Shown here: piece after piece, positions 1-12,900 of the stretch
How positions within the stretch are numbered: the stretch's first letter is position 1
Layout of the letters: the number at the start of each line of letters is the position of its first letter
From: Eubacteriales bacterium
GTDB taxonomy: Bacteria > Bacillota > Clostridia > Lachnospirales > Lachnospiraceae
NCBI GenBank assembly: GCA_030536575.1
Contig: JAUNPS010000014.1
Location: 1-64,000, forward strand
Reading direction: 5' to 3'
DNA length: 64,000 nucleotides
Notes under the pieces: model-generated
Database searches by the model: none
What the model saw: only the letters and a program-made list of their open reading frames with translations
What the model was told of the DNA's origin: nothing
Program-made: the position numbers and the translations under genes

Positions 1-88
1 GGAAACCCCGCGCGCCAGGGCGACCCCCGGAGCAAACCCGCCCGCCGGGCCACCACCAGAGCAAACCCGGCCGCCAGGCCGCCGCTCA
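1..88 (+). repeat. Three near-tandem C-rich units upstream of valS
   Basis: An AAACCC core recurs at 3, 34 and 63, so the unit is about 29-31 nt. Each core is followed by a short GC-rich stretch able to form a small hairpin, for example GCCCGCCGGGC and GGCCGCCAGGCC. The block ends about 20 nt before the valS ribosome binding site. The AGCAAACCCG motifs at 31 and 60 recall the segment between the antiterminator and terminator of tRNA-sensing T-box leaders, which often precede valS. The diagnostic T-box (GGGTGGNACCGCG) is not inside the window, so that link is inference only. Confidence 0.45.
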
Positions 89-119
89 CCCACCACACCC
101 ACACACCAGGAGGAAAATC

Positions 120-2768
<2,649 letters not shown>

Positions 2769-2785
2769 CAGCGACACACAAGGAA

Positions 2786-2813
2786 AAGGGCAGATATAGT
2801 CTGCCCTTCTTTT
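2786..2813 (+). terminator. Intrinsic terminator after valS
   Basis: A perfect 9-bp stem (AAGGGCAGA paired with TCTGCCCTT) around a 5-nt loop is followed by CTTTTC. It lies 17 nt beyond the valS stop. The downstream tract is short, so some read-through into addB is possible. A small GGCGTT/AACGCC hairpin follows at 2823-2840. Confidence 0.75.
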
Positions 2814-2859
2814 CACTTGTGCGGCGTTCTCGCCAACGCCTACCGAAAGGAGAAGCGAC

Positions 2860-5800
2860 ATGTCCCTTCAAATGATCCTGGGCAATTCCGGCAGCGGCAA
2901 AACCCGCCTGCTGTACGAAAAAGTCATCCAGGAATCCAGAAACCACCCGGAAGAAGCCTTTCTCGTCCTGGTGCCGGAGCAGTTTACCCTCCAGACCCAG
3001 AAAGAACTGGTGAACCTTCATCCGGATCACGGAATTTTAAACATCGACGTTTTAAGCTTCCAGCGCCTGGCCTGGCGCATTTTCGAAGAAACCGGAACCA
3101 GCACGAAAACCGTCCTGGAAGAAACCGGAAAGAATCTCCTTCTTCGAAAGGTGGCCCAGGAAAAGCAGGAGAGTTTAAAAGTGCTGGGCGGAAACATGAA
3201 AAAACAGGGCTTTATCAGCCAGGTAAAATCCATGATTTCCGAACTGACCCAGTACGACATTTCCCCGGAGGAGCTGGGCGAGCTTGCCGGGGCGCAGAAA
3301 AACCGCCCTTCTCTGTATTATAAGCTGGAGGATGTGAAGATCCTTTATGAGGGTTTCCAGGAGCGTCTGCACAGAGGCTACATTGCGGCCGAGGAGCTGC
3401 TGGAAGTCCTTGGGGACAATGTACAGAAATCCGAACTCCTGCGGGGCTGCACGATTGCTTTGGACGGCTTTACAGGCTTCACGCCGATCCAGCAGAAGCT
3501 TCTTCTGGAACTGTTCAAGCTTGCGAAGAAAGTCTATGTGACCGTGACCATCGACGTGCGGGAAGAACTGTTCCGCCCAGGCCCCATGCACGAGCTGTTT
3601 TACCTTAGCCGGAAAACCATATGCAGCCTAAATGCGCTGGCCGAACAGGCCCGCTGCCCGGTGGACGACCCCATTTTCGCTGGAAGCGAAAAAAGAGGAA
3701 GCAAAAAGGGCGCTCCGGCCCTCCATTTCCTGGAACAGCACCTGTACCGCAGCGGAAAATACGGCCGGGGCGCTTATCCGGGAATCCCGGAGGAAATTTC
3801 GCTCCATACGGCGGCGAATCCGGCCAAAGAGGCGGAGTTTACGGCCAGGACGATCTGGAGGCTGATCCGGGAGGAAGGATGGCATTACGGGGAAATTGCG
3901 GTGATTACCGGCGATCTGGAAGCCTATGCGAATCCGGTGCGGCGGGTTTTCGGGCAGTACGGCATTCCGGTCTTCATCGACGAGACCCGGAAAGTGCTGC
4001 TGAATCCGGCGCTGGAATTTGTCAAGGCGGCGCTGGATGTGGCGAAGCAGAACTATACCTGGGAGAGCGTTGTGCGCCTGCTGCGGACGGGGATGGCAGG
4101 TATCCCCATGGAGAACGTGGATCTTGTGGAAAACTATCTGCGCGCGGCGGGAATCCGTGGAAAATCCCGCTGGGAGCAGCCCTGGGAGCGGCCGACGAAG
4201 ACCATCGGCGAGGCAGAAACAGCTCGGTGCGAGGAAATAAGGCAGAAGCTTTCGGCCGTTCTCGTGCCTTTTACCACAGCGATGAAAGGGCGGAAAAAGA
4301 CGGCCAGAGAGCTTTGTGAAACGCTGTACGGCTTCCTGGTGGAGTGCCGCATCCAGGAACAGCTCGCCGGCCGGGAAAAGGCTTTTGAGGCCGCAGGAAA
4401 GCCGGAGCGCGCCAGGGAATACCGCCAGATTTATGGGATCATCATGGAACTTCTGGACAAGATCGTCGAGCTTTTAGGGGAAGAAATCTTAAGCCTGGAA
4501 GAGTTCGGCCAGATTCTGGAAGCGGGTTTTGAAGAAGCGAAAGCCGGGATGATTCCGCCGGAGCCGGACAGGGTGCTGGTGGGCGACATTGAACGCACCC
4601 GTCTGAAAAATATCCGCGCCCTGTTTTTTATGGGATTGAATGACGGTCTGGTGCCGATGGGGCAGGCGGGCGGCGGATTTCTGACCGACCAGGAGCGGAC
4701 GGTCTTGATAGATGCCGGGGCCAGCCTTGCGCCGGGAATCCGGGAGAACAGCTATATTCAGCGGTTTTATCTGTATCTGCATCTGACGAAGCCTTCGGAT
4801 CGCCTGTTCTTGTCCTATGCCAAGGCAGGAGCGGATGGGACGCCGATGCGGCCATCCAGTGTGATTGCCCGGATTCAGAAGCTTTTTCCGAAGCTTGCGG
4901 TGCAGGATGAGGACCGATTCTCGGAACTGGCAAAAAGGATCGCGGGGCCGGTAAGCGGCCTTCCCTATCTGACGGCCAGCCTTCCGAGGCTTCTGGACGG
5001 AAGCGCAGGCGATGAGGAAAAGGAGCTGTACCGCTGGTATTTGCGGCAGGAGGGCTATCAGGAACAGGTGAAAAATCTGGTTCGGGCGGCCACGGAAAGC
5101 CGCCAGGAAGCGGGCCTGGGAGCGCAGGTGGCGAAAGCTCTTTATGGACAGAACCTGGAAAACAGCGTGAGCCGTCTGGAGCGCTACGCGGCCTGTGCCT
5201 ACGCGCATTTCCTGATGTACGGGCTGGAGCTGGCGCCCAGGGAAGAATATGTTTTCCAGCCGGTGGATATGGGTAATGTTTTTCACGGGGTGCTGGAACT
5301 CTTCGCAAGAAAGCTGGAACAGACCGCATACACCTGGTTCAATGTACCCCAGGAAGTCCAGGAAAGACTGACCAGGGAATGCGTCCGGGAAGTGACGGAA
5401 GAGTACGGCGGGCGCATCCTGCACAGTTCTGCGCGAAGCGAGTATGCGATCCAGCGGATGGAACGCATCATGCTCCGGACGGTCTGGGCGGTGTGCGAGC
5501 AGGTGCGAAAAGGCGGGTTTGTACCGTCGAATTTCGAAGTGCCGTTCTCCACGGCAAAGCTGGAAGCGGTAAATCTGGAACTTTCCGGGGAGGAGACCAT
5601 GCGGCTTCGCGGGCGGATTGACCGGATCGACGTCTGCCAGGAAGAGAATCAGGTGTATGTCAAGGTCATCGACTACAAATCCGGAAGTACGGAATTTGAC
5701 CTGGTGGCCATGTATTACGGCCTTCAGCTCCAGCTTGTGGTCTACTTAAATGCAGCACTGGAACTGGAACAGCGCATTTATCCGGAAAAAGAGATTGTTC

Positions 5801-6315
5801 CGGCGGGAATCTTCTATTATCATGTGAAAGACCCGATGCTGGAGGTGAACATCCGCGCGGATCTGGCCCAGGTGGAGGAGAAGATCTTAAAAGAGCTGCG
5901 GCCGGACGGCCTGGTGAGCGCTGACCCGGACGTGATCCGGAAGCTGGATCGGGGGATTGTCAAGGATTCAGCGGTGGTTCCGGTCAGCTTTAACAAAGAC
6001 GGGAGCCTGTCAAAGACCTCGAAAGCGGCCACAAAGGAGCAGTTTGGCGTGATGTCCGGCTATGTGAGGCGGCAGCTTACAAAGCTTGGCCAGGAAATCC
6101 TGGAGGGCCATACGGAGGCGTCGCCCTATGAGCGAAAGGGACGGACGGCCTGTGATTACTGCAGTTACCGGGAAGTGTGCTGTTTTGACCCGAAGATTCC
6201 CGGAAATCGTTACCGCCGCCTGCGGGAGTACAAAGCGGAAGACATTTTCCGGAAGATGGAAGAGGAGGAGCGTCATGGGAGTGAAATGGACACCGGAGCA
6301 GAGAGCAGTCATTGA
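2860..6315 (+). CDS. addB: ATP-dependent helicase/nuclease subunit AddB
   Basis: AddB pairs with AddA to unwind and resect double-strand breaks and to recognise Chi for RecA-dependent repair. Its 1151 residues match the family. The Walker A GNSGSGKT is at residues 7-14 of the N-terminal helicase-like domain. The C-terminal RecB-like nuclease domain carries VIDYKSG. The four iron-sulfur cysteines are visible: Cys779 in the YAACAYAHF segment, then Cys1098-X2-Cys1101-X5-Cys1107. The ATG is preceded by AAAGGAG. The 3' end overlaps addA by 41 nt, implying coupled translation. Confidence 0.96.
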   Translation: MSLQMILGNSGSGKTRLLYEKVIQESRNHPEEAFLVLVPEQFTLQTQKELVNLHPDHGILNIDVLSFQRLAWRIFEETGTSTKTVLEETGKNLLLRKVAQEKQESLKVLGGNMKKQGFISQVKSMISELTQYDISPEELGELAGAQKNRPSLYYKLEDVKILYEGFQERLHRGYIAAEELLEVLGDNVQKSELLRGCTIALDGFTGFTPIQQKLLLELFKLAKKVYVTVTIDVREELFRPGPMHELFYLSRKTICSLNALAEQARCPVDDPIFAGSEKRGSKKGAPALHFLEQHLYRSGKYGRGAYPGIPEEISLHTAANPAKEAEFTARTIWRLIREEGWHYGEIAVITGDLEAYANPVRRVFGQYGIPVFIDETRKVLLNPALEFVKAALDVAKQNYTWESVVRLLRTGMAGIPMENVDLVENYLRAAGIRGKSRWEQPWERPTKTIGEAETARCEEIRQKLSAVLVPFTTAMKGRKKTARELCETLYGFLVECRIQEQLAGREKAFEAAGKPERAREYRQIYGIIMELLDKIVELLGEEILSLEEFGQILEAGFEEAKAGMIPPEPDRVLVGDIERTRLKNIRALFFMGLNDGLVPMGQAGGGFLTDQERTVLIDAGASLAPGIRENSYIQRFYLYLHLTKPSDRLFLSYAKAGADGTPMRPSSVIARIQKLFPKLAVQDEDRFSELAKRIAGPVSGLPYLTASLPRLLDGSAGDEEKELYRWYLRQEGYQEQVKNLVRAATESRQEAGLGAQVAKALYGQNLENSVSRLERYAACAYAHFLMYGLELAPREEYVFQPVDMGNVFHGVLELFARKLEQTAYTWFNVPQEVQERLTRECVREVTEEYGGRILHSSARSEYAIQRMERIMLRTVWAVCEQVRKGGFVPSNFEVPFSTAKLEAVNLELSGEETMRLRGRIDRIDVCQEENQVYVKVIDYKSGSTEFDLVAMYYGLQLQLVVYLNAALELEQRIYPEKEIVPAGIFYYHVKDPMLEVNIRADLAQVEEKILKELRPDGLVSADPDVIRKLDRGIVKDSAVVPVSFNKDGSLSKTSKAATKEQFGVMSGYVRRQLTKLGQEILEGHTEASPYERKGRTACDYCSYREVCCFDPKIPGNRYRRLREYKAEDIFRKMEEEERHGSEMDTGAESSH

Positions 6316-9300
6316 GCTTCGGGAGCGGAATATCCTGGTGTCGGCGGCGGCCGGTTCCGGGAAGACGGCCGTTTTGGTGGAGCGTATCATCGGAATGCTG
6401 AACGATCCGGTTCACCCGGTGGACATTGACCAGCTTCTCGTGGTGACGTTTACGAAAGCGGCGGCGGGGGAGATGCGGGAGCGCATCCAGGAAGCCATCG
6501 ACAAACTTCTGGAAGCGGAGCCTGAAAATGAACATCTCCAGCGGCAGCAGACTTTGATTTACAATGCACAGATTACCACCATTGATAGTTTCTGCAATGA
6601 TGTGCTTCATAATTATTTTCATCTGATCGGGCTCGACCCGGACTACCGCGTGGCGGATGAAGGCGAGCAGAAGATGCTGAAAGCCGATGTGATGGAAAAG
6701 CTGCTGGAAGAGAAATTCGCGGAGCAGTCGCCTGCATTCCAGCATTTTGTGGATTCGTATGCGCCGGGGCGGGACGACCGGGAGGTGGGCGACTACATTT
6801 TAAAGCTGTATGAATTTTCCATGAGCCATCCCTGGCCGGAAATCTGGCTGGAAGCATGCAAAAAACCATACGAAATAGCTAATATAACCGAAATGTTTGA
6901 AAGTTCCTGGGCGGTTCAGATGATGGAAATGATCCGGAAGGTGTTAAAAGATGCGGCGGGAACCATCGAGCAGGCTCTTGCGGTCTGCCGGGAGCCGGAC
7001 GGGCCCTGGATGTATGAGGAGGCATTGAAAAGCGACGCGCTCCTTGTGGAGAAGATGGCCGAATGTAAGGATTACCCGGAAATGAGCCGGGTCTTCCTGG
7101 AAGAGAAAGCTTATGCAAGACTTTCGGTTAAGAAAGATAAAAATGTGTCGGATGAGAAACGGGACACGGTGAAACAGCTTCGGGAACAGGTGAAGAAGTC
7201 TTTGGACGGCCTGGAGAAGCAGTATTTCGGCGCGCCTGCGGATGAATTGCTGGAAAATATGACAGGCTGTCGGGAAAATGTGGGGATGCTGGTGGACTTG
7301 GCCGTGGAGTTTTCCAGGCGGTACGGAGAGGCGAAGCGGGAGAAAAACCTGCTGGATTTCCCGGATATGGAGCATATGGCGCTGAATATCCTGGTGGAGC
7401 GAAAAGACGGAAAGCCTGTGCCGACCCAGGCGGCGCTGGAACTTGCCGGGCGCTATGAAGAAATCATGATCGACGAATACCAGGACAGCAACCAGGTGCA
7501 GGAGCTGATCCTGAACAGCATTGCAGGGGCCGGAAGAGGGAAAAAGAACCTGTTCATGGTCGGCGACGTCAAACAGAGCATTTACCGGTTCCGTATGGCG
7601 CGGCCGGAGCTTTTCCTGGAAAAATACGAGCGCTACACACTGGAAGACAGTAAGGAACAGCGCATCGACCTGCATAAGAATTTCCGGAGCCGTGCGGAAG
7701 TGCTGGAAAGCGCCAACGGCGTATTCCGGCGGATCATGACGAAAAAAATGGGCGGGATTGTCTATGATGACGCGGCGGCCCTTTATCCGGGCGCGGACTA
7801 TCCGCCTGTGAAAGACAAAGAGGCGTGCGCGGAAATGCTGCTGCTGGATTTGGACGACGATCCGGAGAGCTTCGAGGAGTCCGAGGAAAACGAGCGGGAG
7901 CTGGAAGCCCGGATGATAGGCACCCGGATTCTGGAGATTGTGGGGAAAACCGAGGTTTTTGACCGGAAAACCGAAAGCCTGCGCAAGGCGAAATTCGGCG
8001 ACTGCGTGATTCTGCTGCGGACGATCAGCGGATGGGCGGAGAGTTTCTTAAAAGTCCTGAGCGAAATGGGAATTCCGGCATACACCGGAACGCGAACCGG
8101 TTATTTTTCTTCGACGGAAATTCAGACGGTGCTTTCACTTTTGAAGGTGATCGATAACCCAAGGCAGGACATTGCGCTGGCGGCCGTTCTGGCGTCGCCC
8201 ATCGGGAATTTTACCTCCAGAGAACTGGCCGTCATCAAGAGCCGGAAACGGGAAGGCGATTTTTATACGGTCTGCAAAAGCTATCTGGAAGAGGGAGAGG
8301 ACGAAGCGCTGAAAGCGAAGCTGGGCGCGTTTTTCGGAATGCTGGAGGATTTCCGGCAGAAAGTTTCTTATCTTCCGATGCATGAGCTGCTGTGGGAAAT
8401 TTTTGACCGGACAGGGTATGAGACGTATGCGGCGGCGATGCCGGGCGGAGAGCAGCGGATTGCGAACCTGCATATGCTGGAAGAAAAGGCGGCGGCTTAT
8501 GAGAAAACCAGCTACCGGGGCCTGTATCATTTTGTCCGCTATATCGAAAATCTGAAAAAAGTGGAGATCGACTATGGAGAGGCCAGCATTGCGGGGGAAG
8601 AAGAGGATACGGTGAAAATTATGAGTATCCATAAGAGCAAGGGGCTGGAATTCCCGATTGTGTTCGTGTCGGGCCTGCAGAAGCAGTTTAACCGGATGGA
8701 CGTCCGCAGCCGCCTCGTCCTGCATCCGGATCTGGGCCTGGGCTGCGATTATGTGGATCCGAAGCTGCGCATCCGCATTCCGCTCCTGATGAAACGGCTC
8801 CTGCAAAAGCGCGTCGATGAGGACAATCTTTCGGAAGAACTGCGGGTGCTGTATGTGGCGCTGACCCGTGCGAAGGAAAAGCTGATCTTGACAGGCGTGC
8901 TTTCGAATACCGAGAAGAAGATGCTTTCCTGGAAACAGGATGCGCCGAAAGAGGGCGAAGAGCTGTCTTACACGGCGCTTTCCGGGGCTTCGGGGTATCT
9001 GGACTGGCTGATGCCGGTGCTGTTGGCAGAGCCGGACGGGCCCTTTGAGGTGAAGATGGTGACACTTGGCGACCTGGTGACCGAGGAGGCCAAAGAACAG
9101 ATCAACCTGACCGAGGCCGGAAAACGACTTCTTTCGGAAAATCCGGAGGAAGTGACGGATGAGACGGCAAAGGAGAAGCTGGAAGCGGCCTTTTCGGCGG
9201 TTTACCCTTACGAGGCAGGCCGGAAAACCGGGGCAAAGCTGACTGTTTCTGAGCTGAAGCGGATGGGAATGACCGAAGAAGAAAACGGGGAAACTCTCTA

Positions 9301-9880
9301 CGAGGAGGAGCCGCCCACACCCTGGATCCCGGAATTTATGAAGGAAAAAACAGAGACCACCGGAGCCGGACGGGGAACCATTTACCACCGGTTTCTGGAA
9401 AAGCTGGATTATGGCAAAACCGACGAACCGGTTCAGATTGAAGAACAGATTTGGAAGCTGCGGGAGCAGGGATTTTTTACGGAAGAGGAGAGCCGTGTCC
9501 TGTATCCCCAGGCGCTCTGGCGTTTCGTGAGATCGCCGCTGGGAAGAAGGATGCGGGAAGCCTTTTTGAAGGGCACGTTAAAACGGGAGCAGCAGTTTGT
9601 GATCGGGCTGCCGGCGCGGGAAGTGCGGCCGGAATGGGACAGTGAGGAACTGGTGCTGATCCAGGGGATCATGGACGCCTATTTCCGGGAAGAGGACGGG
9701 CTGGTGCTGGTGGACTATAAGACGGACTACACCGAAGACCGTTCCGGACGGGCATTGTTCGGGAAATATGAGACGCAGCTTCGCTACTACGAGAAAGCCC
9801 TGGAGCAGTTGACCGGGGAACGGGTGAAGGACGCGGTGATCTACTCCTTCTGGCTTCAGAAAGAGTTAAGGAAACAGTAA
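6275..9880 (+). CDS. addA: ATP-dependent helicase/nuclease subunit AddA
   Basis: UvrD/Rep-type superfamily 1 helicase plus RecB-family nuclease, the catalytic partner of AddB in break resection. I start it at the ATG inside the addB 3' end because it has GAGGAG just upstream and gives the family N-terminus MGVKWTPEQ. An in-frame ATG 189 nt upstream would add 63 residues of junk. The protein is 1201 residues. Motif I is GSGKT at 27-31. Motif II is DEYQD, preceded by IMI. Others seen are NFRSR, SIHKSKGLEFP (motif V) and LYVALTRAKEKL (motif VI). The nuclease motif is D1147-Y-K1149 in LVLVDYKTDY. Translational coupling should keep subunits stoichiometric. Confidence 0.96.
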   Translation: MGVKWTPEQRAVIELRERNILVSAAAGSGKTAVLVERIIGMLNDPVHPVDIDQLLVVTFTKAAAGEMRERIQEAIDKLLEAEPENEHLQRQQTLIYNAQITTIDSFCNDVLHNYFHLIGLDPDYRVADEGEQKMLKADVMEKLLEEKFAEQSPAFQHFVDSYAPGRDDREVGDYILKLYEFSMSHPWPEIWLEACKKPYEIANITEMFESSWAVQMMEMIRKVLKDAAGTIEQALAVCREPDGPWMYEEALKSDALLVEKMAECKDYPEMSRVFLEEKAYARLSVKKDKNVSDEKRDTVKQLREQVKKSLDGLEKQYFGAPADELLENMTGCRENVGMLVDLAVEFSRRYGEAKREKNLLDFPDMEHMALNILVERKDGKPVPTQAALELAGRYEEIMIDEYQDSNQVQELILNSIAGAGRGKKNLFMVGDVKQSIYRFRMARPELFLEKYERYTLEDSKEQRIDLHKNFRSRAEVLESANGVFRRIMTKKMGGIVYDDAAALYPGADYPPVKDKEACAEMLLLDLDDDPESFEESEENERELEARMIGTRILEIVGKTEVFDRKTESLRKAKFGDCVILLRTISGWAESFLKVLSEMGIPAYTGTRTGYFSSTEIQTVLSLLKVIDNPRQDIALAAVLASPIGNFTSRELAVIKSRKREGDFYTVCKSYLEEGEDEALKAKLGAFFGMLEDFRQKVSYLPMHELLWEIFDRTGYETYAAAMPGGEQRIANLHMLEEKAAAYEKTSYRGLYHFVRYIENLKKVEIDYGEASIAGEEEDTVKIMSIHKSKGLEFPIVFVSGLQKQFNRMDVRSRLVLHPDLGLGCDYVDPKLRIRIPLLMKRLLQKRVDEDNLSEELRVLYVALTRAKEKLILTGVLSNTEKKMLSWKQDAPKEGEELSYTALSGASGYLDWLMPVLLAEPDGPFEVKMVTLGDLVTEEAKEQINLTEAGKRLLSENPEEVTDETAKEKLEAAFSAVYPYEAGRKTGAKLTVSELKRMGMTEEENGETLYEEEPPTPWIPEFMKEKTETTGAGRGTIYHRFLEKLDYGKTDEPVQIEEQIWKLREQGFFTEEESRVLYPQALWRFVRSPLGRRMREAFLKGTLKREQQFVIGLPAREVRPEWDSEELVLIQGIMDAYFREEDGLVLVDYKTDYTEDRSGRALFGKYETQLRYYEKALEQLTGERVKDAVIYSFWLQKELRKQ

Positions 9881-9909
9881 TTGCAAAGTTTCCGAAAGTT
9901 GGCTATACT
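9881..9909 (+). promoter_or_regulatory. Vegetative promoter for the GtrA-YfhO-aminotransferase gene
   Basis: TTGCAA and TATACT are separated by exactly 17 nt directly after the addA stop. The start codon lies about 40 nt downstream behind AGGTGAG. This is a close match to the sigma-A consensus. Confidence 0.75.
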
Positions 9910-9950
9910 TATTTAAAATAAAATGCAGGAAAAATGCAAAAGGTGAGACT

Positions 9951-12900
9951 ATGATAGAATTTTTGAAAAAACTCTTCCGAAACCAGACCATCCGCTACAT
10001 TTTCTTCGGCGGATGCACCACCCTGGTAAACCTGATAACCTATGCCTGCGTCCGGAACCTGGCGGGGCTGGACGTGACCCTTTCGGGCTTCGTATCCGTG
10101 GCGACGTCGATCCTGTTCGCCTATGTGGTGAATAAACTTTTCGTATTCGAGAGTAAGACGAAAGGGCTTGGCGGGCTGTTGGCGGAATTTTTCCAGTTTT
10201 TAGGCGCGCGGTTCATCACGATGCTGATCGAAGTGTTCGGCGTGGTGATGTTAAGCGGCGTTTGGAAATTAAATGACATGGTGGCCAAGCTTCTGATCCA
10301 GTTCATTGTGCTGGTACTGAATTATATGTTCAGTAAGCTGTACATCTTTAATGACAAAAAAGTGAAATACACGGGCCGGGAAGCGGCGGCTCAGAAACGG
10401 CGGCGGCTCCAGCTCGCGTTAAGCTTTGCGATTCCATCGGTGACCATTGCCGCGGCTTTTGCGCTGAGCGGCGTCTTTCCCTTCGGGGATCATGGCGTCC
10501 TGATCATCGATTCCCTCCACCAGTACCTTCCATTTTTCACGGAATTTCACGAAAAGCTGGCGAATAATGAAACGCTGCTCTATTCCTTCGGCGGCGGCCT
10601 GGGCTTTAATTTCTGGGCGACCTACGCCTACTATCTGGCGAGTCCGCTGAACCTGATCGTGACCTTCTTCCCGAAGGATGCCATGATGGACGTCATGGCC
10701 CTGCTCATTGTGATCAAGATCGGGATCTGCGGCCTGACCTTTGGCTGGTACATGCTGGAAAAGAAGCAGTACCGGAACTGGCTTCCGGTGATGTTCGCCT
10801 GCATGTTTGCATTAAGCAGCTTTATTATTGGCTATTACTTTAACCTGATGTGGCTGGATAGTATTGCGATGCTGCCCCTGATCATGCTGGGGATTGAACG
10901 GATCGTGGACGGAAAGAGCGGACGGCTGTTCGGGCTTTCCCTGTTTTACGGCCTTTACTGTAACTACTACATCGGTTTTATGCTCTGCTTCTTCTCCTGC
11001 CTCTATTTCCTTGTGACCTGGATCGGGGCGAAGCGCGTGAGCGTCCGGAGCATTGCGAAGTCCTGTCTGACGTTTGGCTGGTACGCCCTGCTGGCGGGAG
11101 GGATGGCGGCTGTCGTACTCGTGCCGGCTTATGTGAACCTTGGAATTACGGAGTCGGCGGAAGGCGGCTTTCCAAGCACGATTAAATTTTATGTGAAAAA
11201 TCTGTCGCAGCTCACCAGTCAGTTTGCGTTTGTGGAACCGATCAACATTGCGAACGACCAGATCGGAGTGAATGCGTTCTGCGGCGTTGTGACGCTGATC
11301 ACCGCCTGCCTGTACGTCCTGGATAAGAAGCTTTCCCTGCGGGAACGTCTGGCGAAGCTGGGGCTTTTGCTGTTTCTGTATGCCAGCTTTGATATCAATA
11401 TCCTGAACTATATCTGGCACGGATTTCATACGCAGAACGGCCTGCCGAACCGTTTCGCTTTCCTCTACATTGCCCTGCTGCTGGTCATGATGGCGGATGT
11501 GCTCCCGCATCTGAGGCGGATGTGCTGGGTGCGGCTGGCGGCGGGGATCGCGCTTCCGCTGGCGTTCACCGGGTATGCCTGGAAGACCGGGCTGGGAGAC
11601 CGGGATACGTATGTTTATCTGATTACGCTGATTCAGTTGGCGATTTATGGGATCGCGTTTCTCGTGTACCGGGGGAGGCTGGTCGGAAAGCGGAATTTTG
11701 TCTCCTTCCTGTCGGTGTTTGTGACCGCGGAGATGGTGGTCACGGCCGTATACGGCGTTTCCTGCAATGGAACCGTCAGCCGTCAGACCTACCTGGACGA
11801 CCAGGCCGCCTATGAAGAACTGATTGCCGAGCAAGGGGATACCGGATTTTTCCGCAGCGACATTGACAGCACCCGGATGCGTAACTGCAATATGTACATG
11901 GGCGCAGACGGCGTTGTGCTGTTCTCCTCGACCATGCCCGCGGCGACCGTCGACCTGTGCAAAGCCCTGGGGATGGAAGCCCGCACGAATAAAAACGGCT
12001 ACAGCGGCCTGACAAAGCTGGTAAACGACCTGTTTGGCGTCCGCTACGTGGTTTCCCGCACCAGCCAGTCCCCGCGTCTCTACCAGATGGATCAGGTGGG
12101 CTATGTGAAGCCTTTAAGCATGTATAAAAATGAAAATGCACTGTCCCTGGGCTACATGGTAAACGGCGCGGTGAAAGACTGGGATATTTATTCCGGAACC
12201 TATACGGAAGTGCAGGATCAGTTCATTCAGCTGGCCACCGGGGAAGACCCGATTTATTCCCTGAACCAGGCGATCAGTATGGAGGAAGAAGAGGAGTACA
12301 CGATTGTGCTTCCGGCCGGGATGCAGGTGTATGTGTCTGTGAGCCAGGCCGTTGCGGAGCTGACCATCAGCACGCCGGAATACACGAAAACCATTAATAA
12401 TTATAACAATCATCTGTATGACCTGGGATGTTTCGAGACGGAGGAAGCGGCGACGATCAGCTGCTCATTCAAGGACGGGCAGAGCGGTCCGGTGGAGGCG
12501 TCGGTTTATGTCTGCTCGGATGCCGATTACCAGAAAGTCTATGAAAAGCTGGCGGCGAACCAGCTTGAGATCACGCTGTTTCAGGATGAGCGGATCGAGG
12601 GAACGATTACCGCAGACGAGGACGGCACGATGATGTTAAGCCTGCCCTATGACGAGGGCTGGGAGATTCAGGTGGACGGCGTAACCGTGGAGAAATTCCG
12701 GATCGGCGAGGCCTTGACGGGCGTGGATCTGACAGCCGGAACGCATACGATCACGATGGAATACACGCCGGGCGGGCTGATTCCGGGGACGATCCTGACG
12801 ATCCTGTGCGCAGGCCTGTATTTCCTCTCCGGGATGTTTGAGAAAAAGAAACAGGAACAGGAGAAAAAGAAAATGGAAGAGAAAGCAAGTCTGGAATTTT

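Noticed and set aside
1..119. A complete T-box leader for valS
   Set aside because: Only motifs resembling its end are present; stem I and the T-box sequence are not in the window.
8135..9388. A 417-codon open frame on the minus strand
   Set aside because: Antisense to addA, with a His/Phe/Arg-rich shadow composition.
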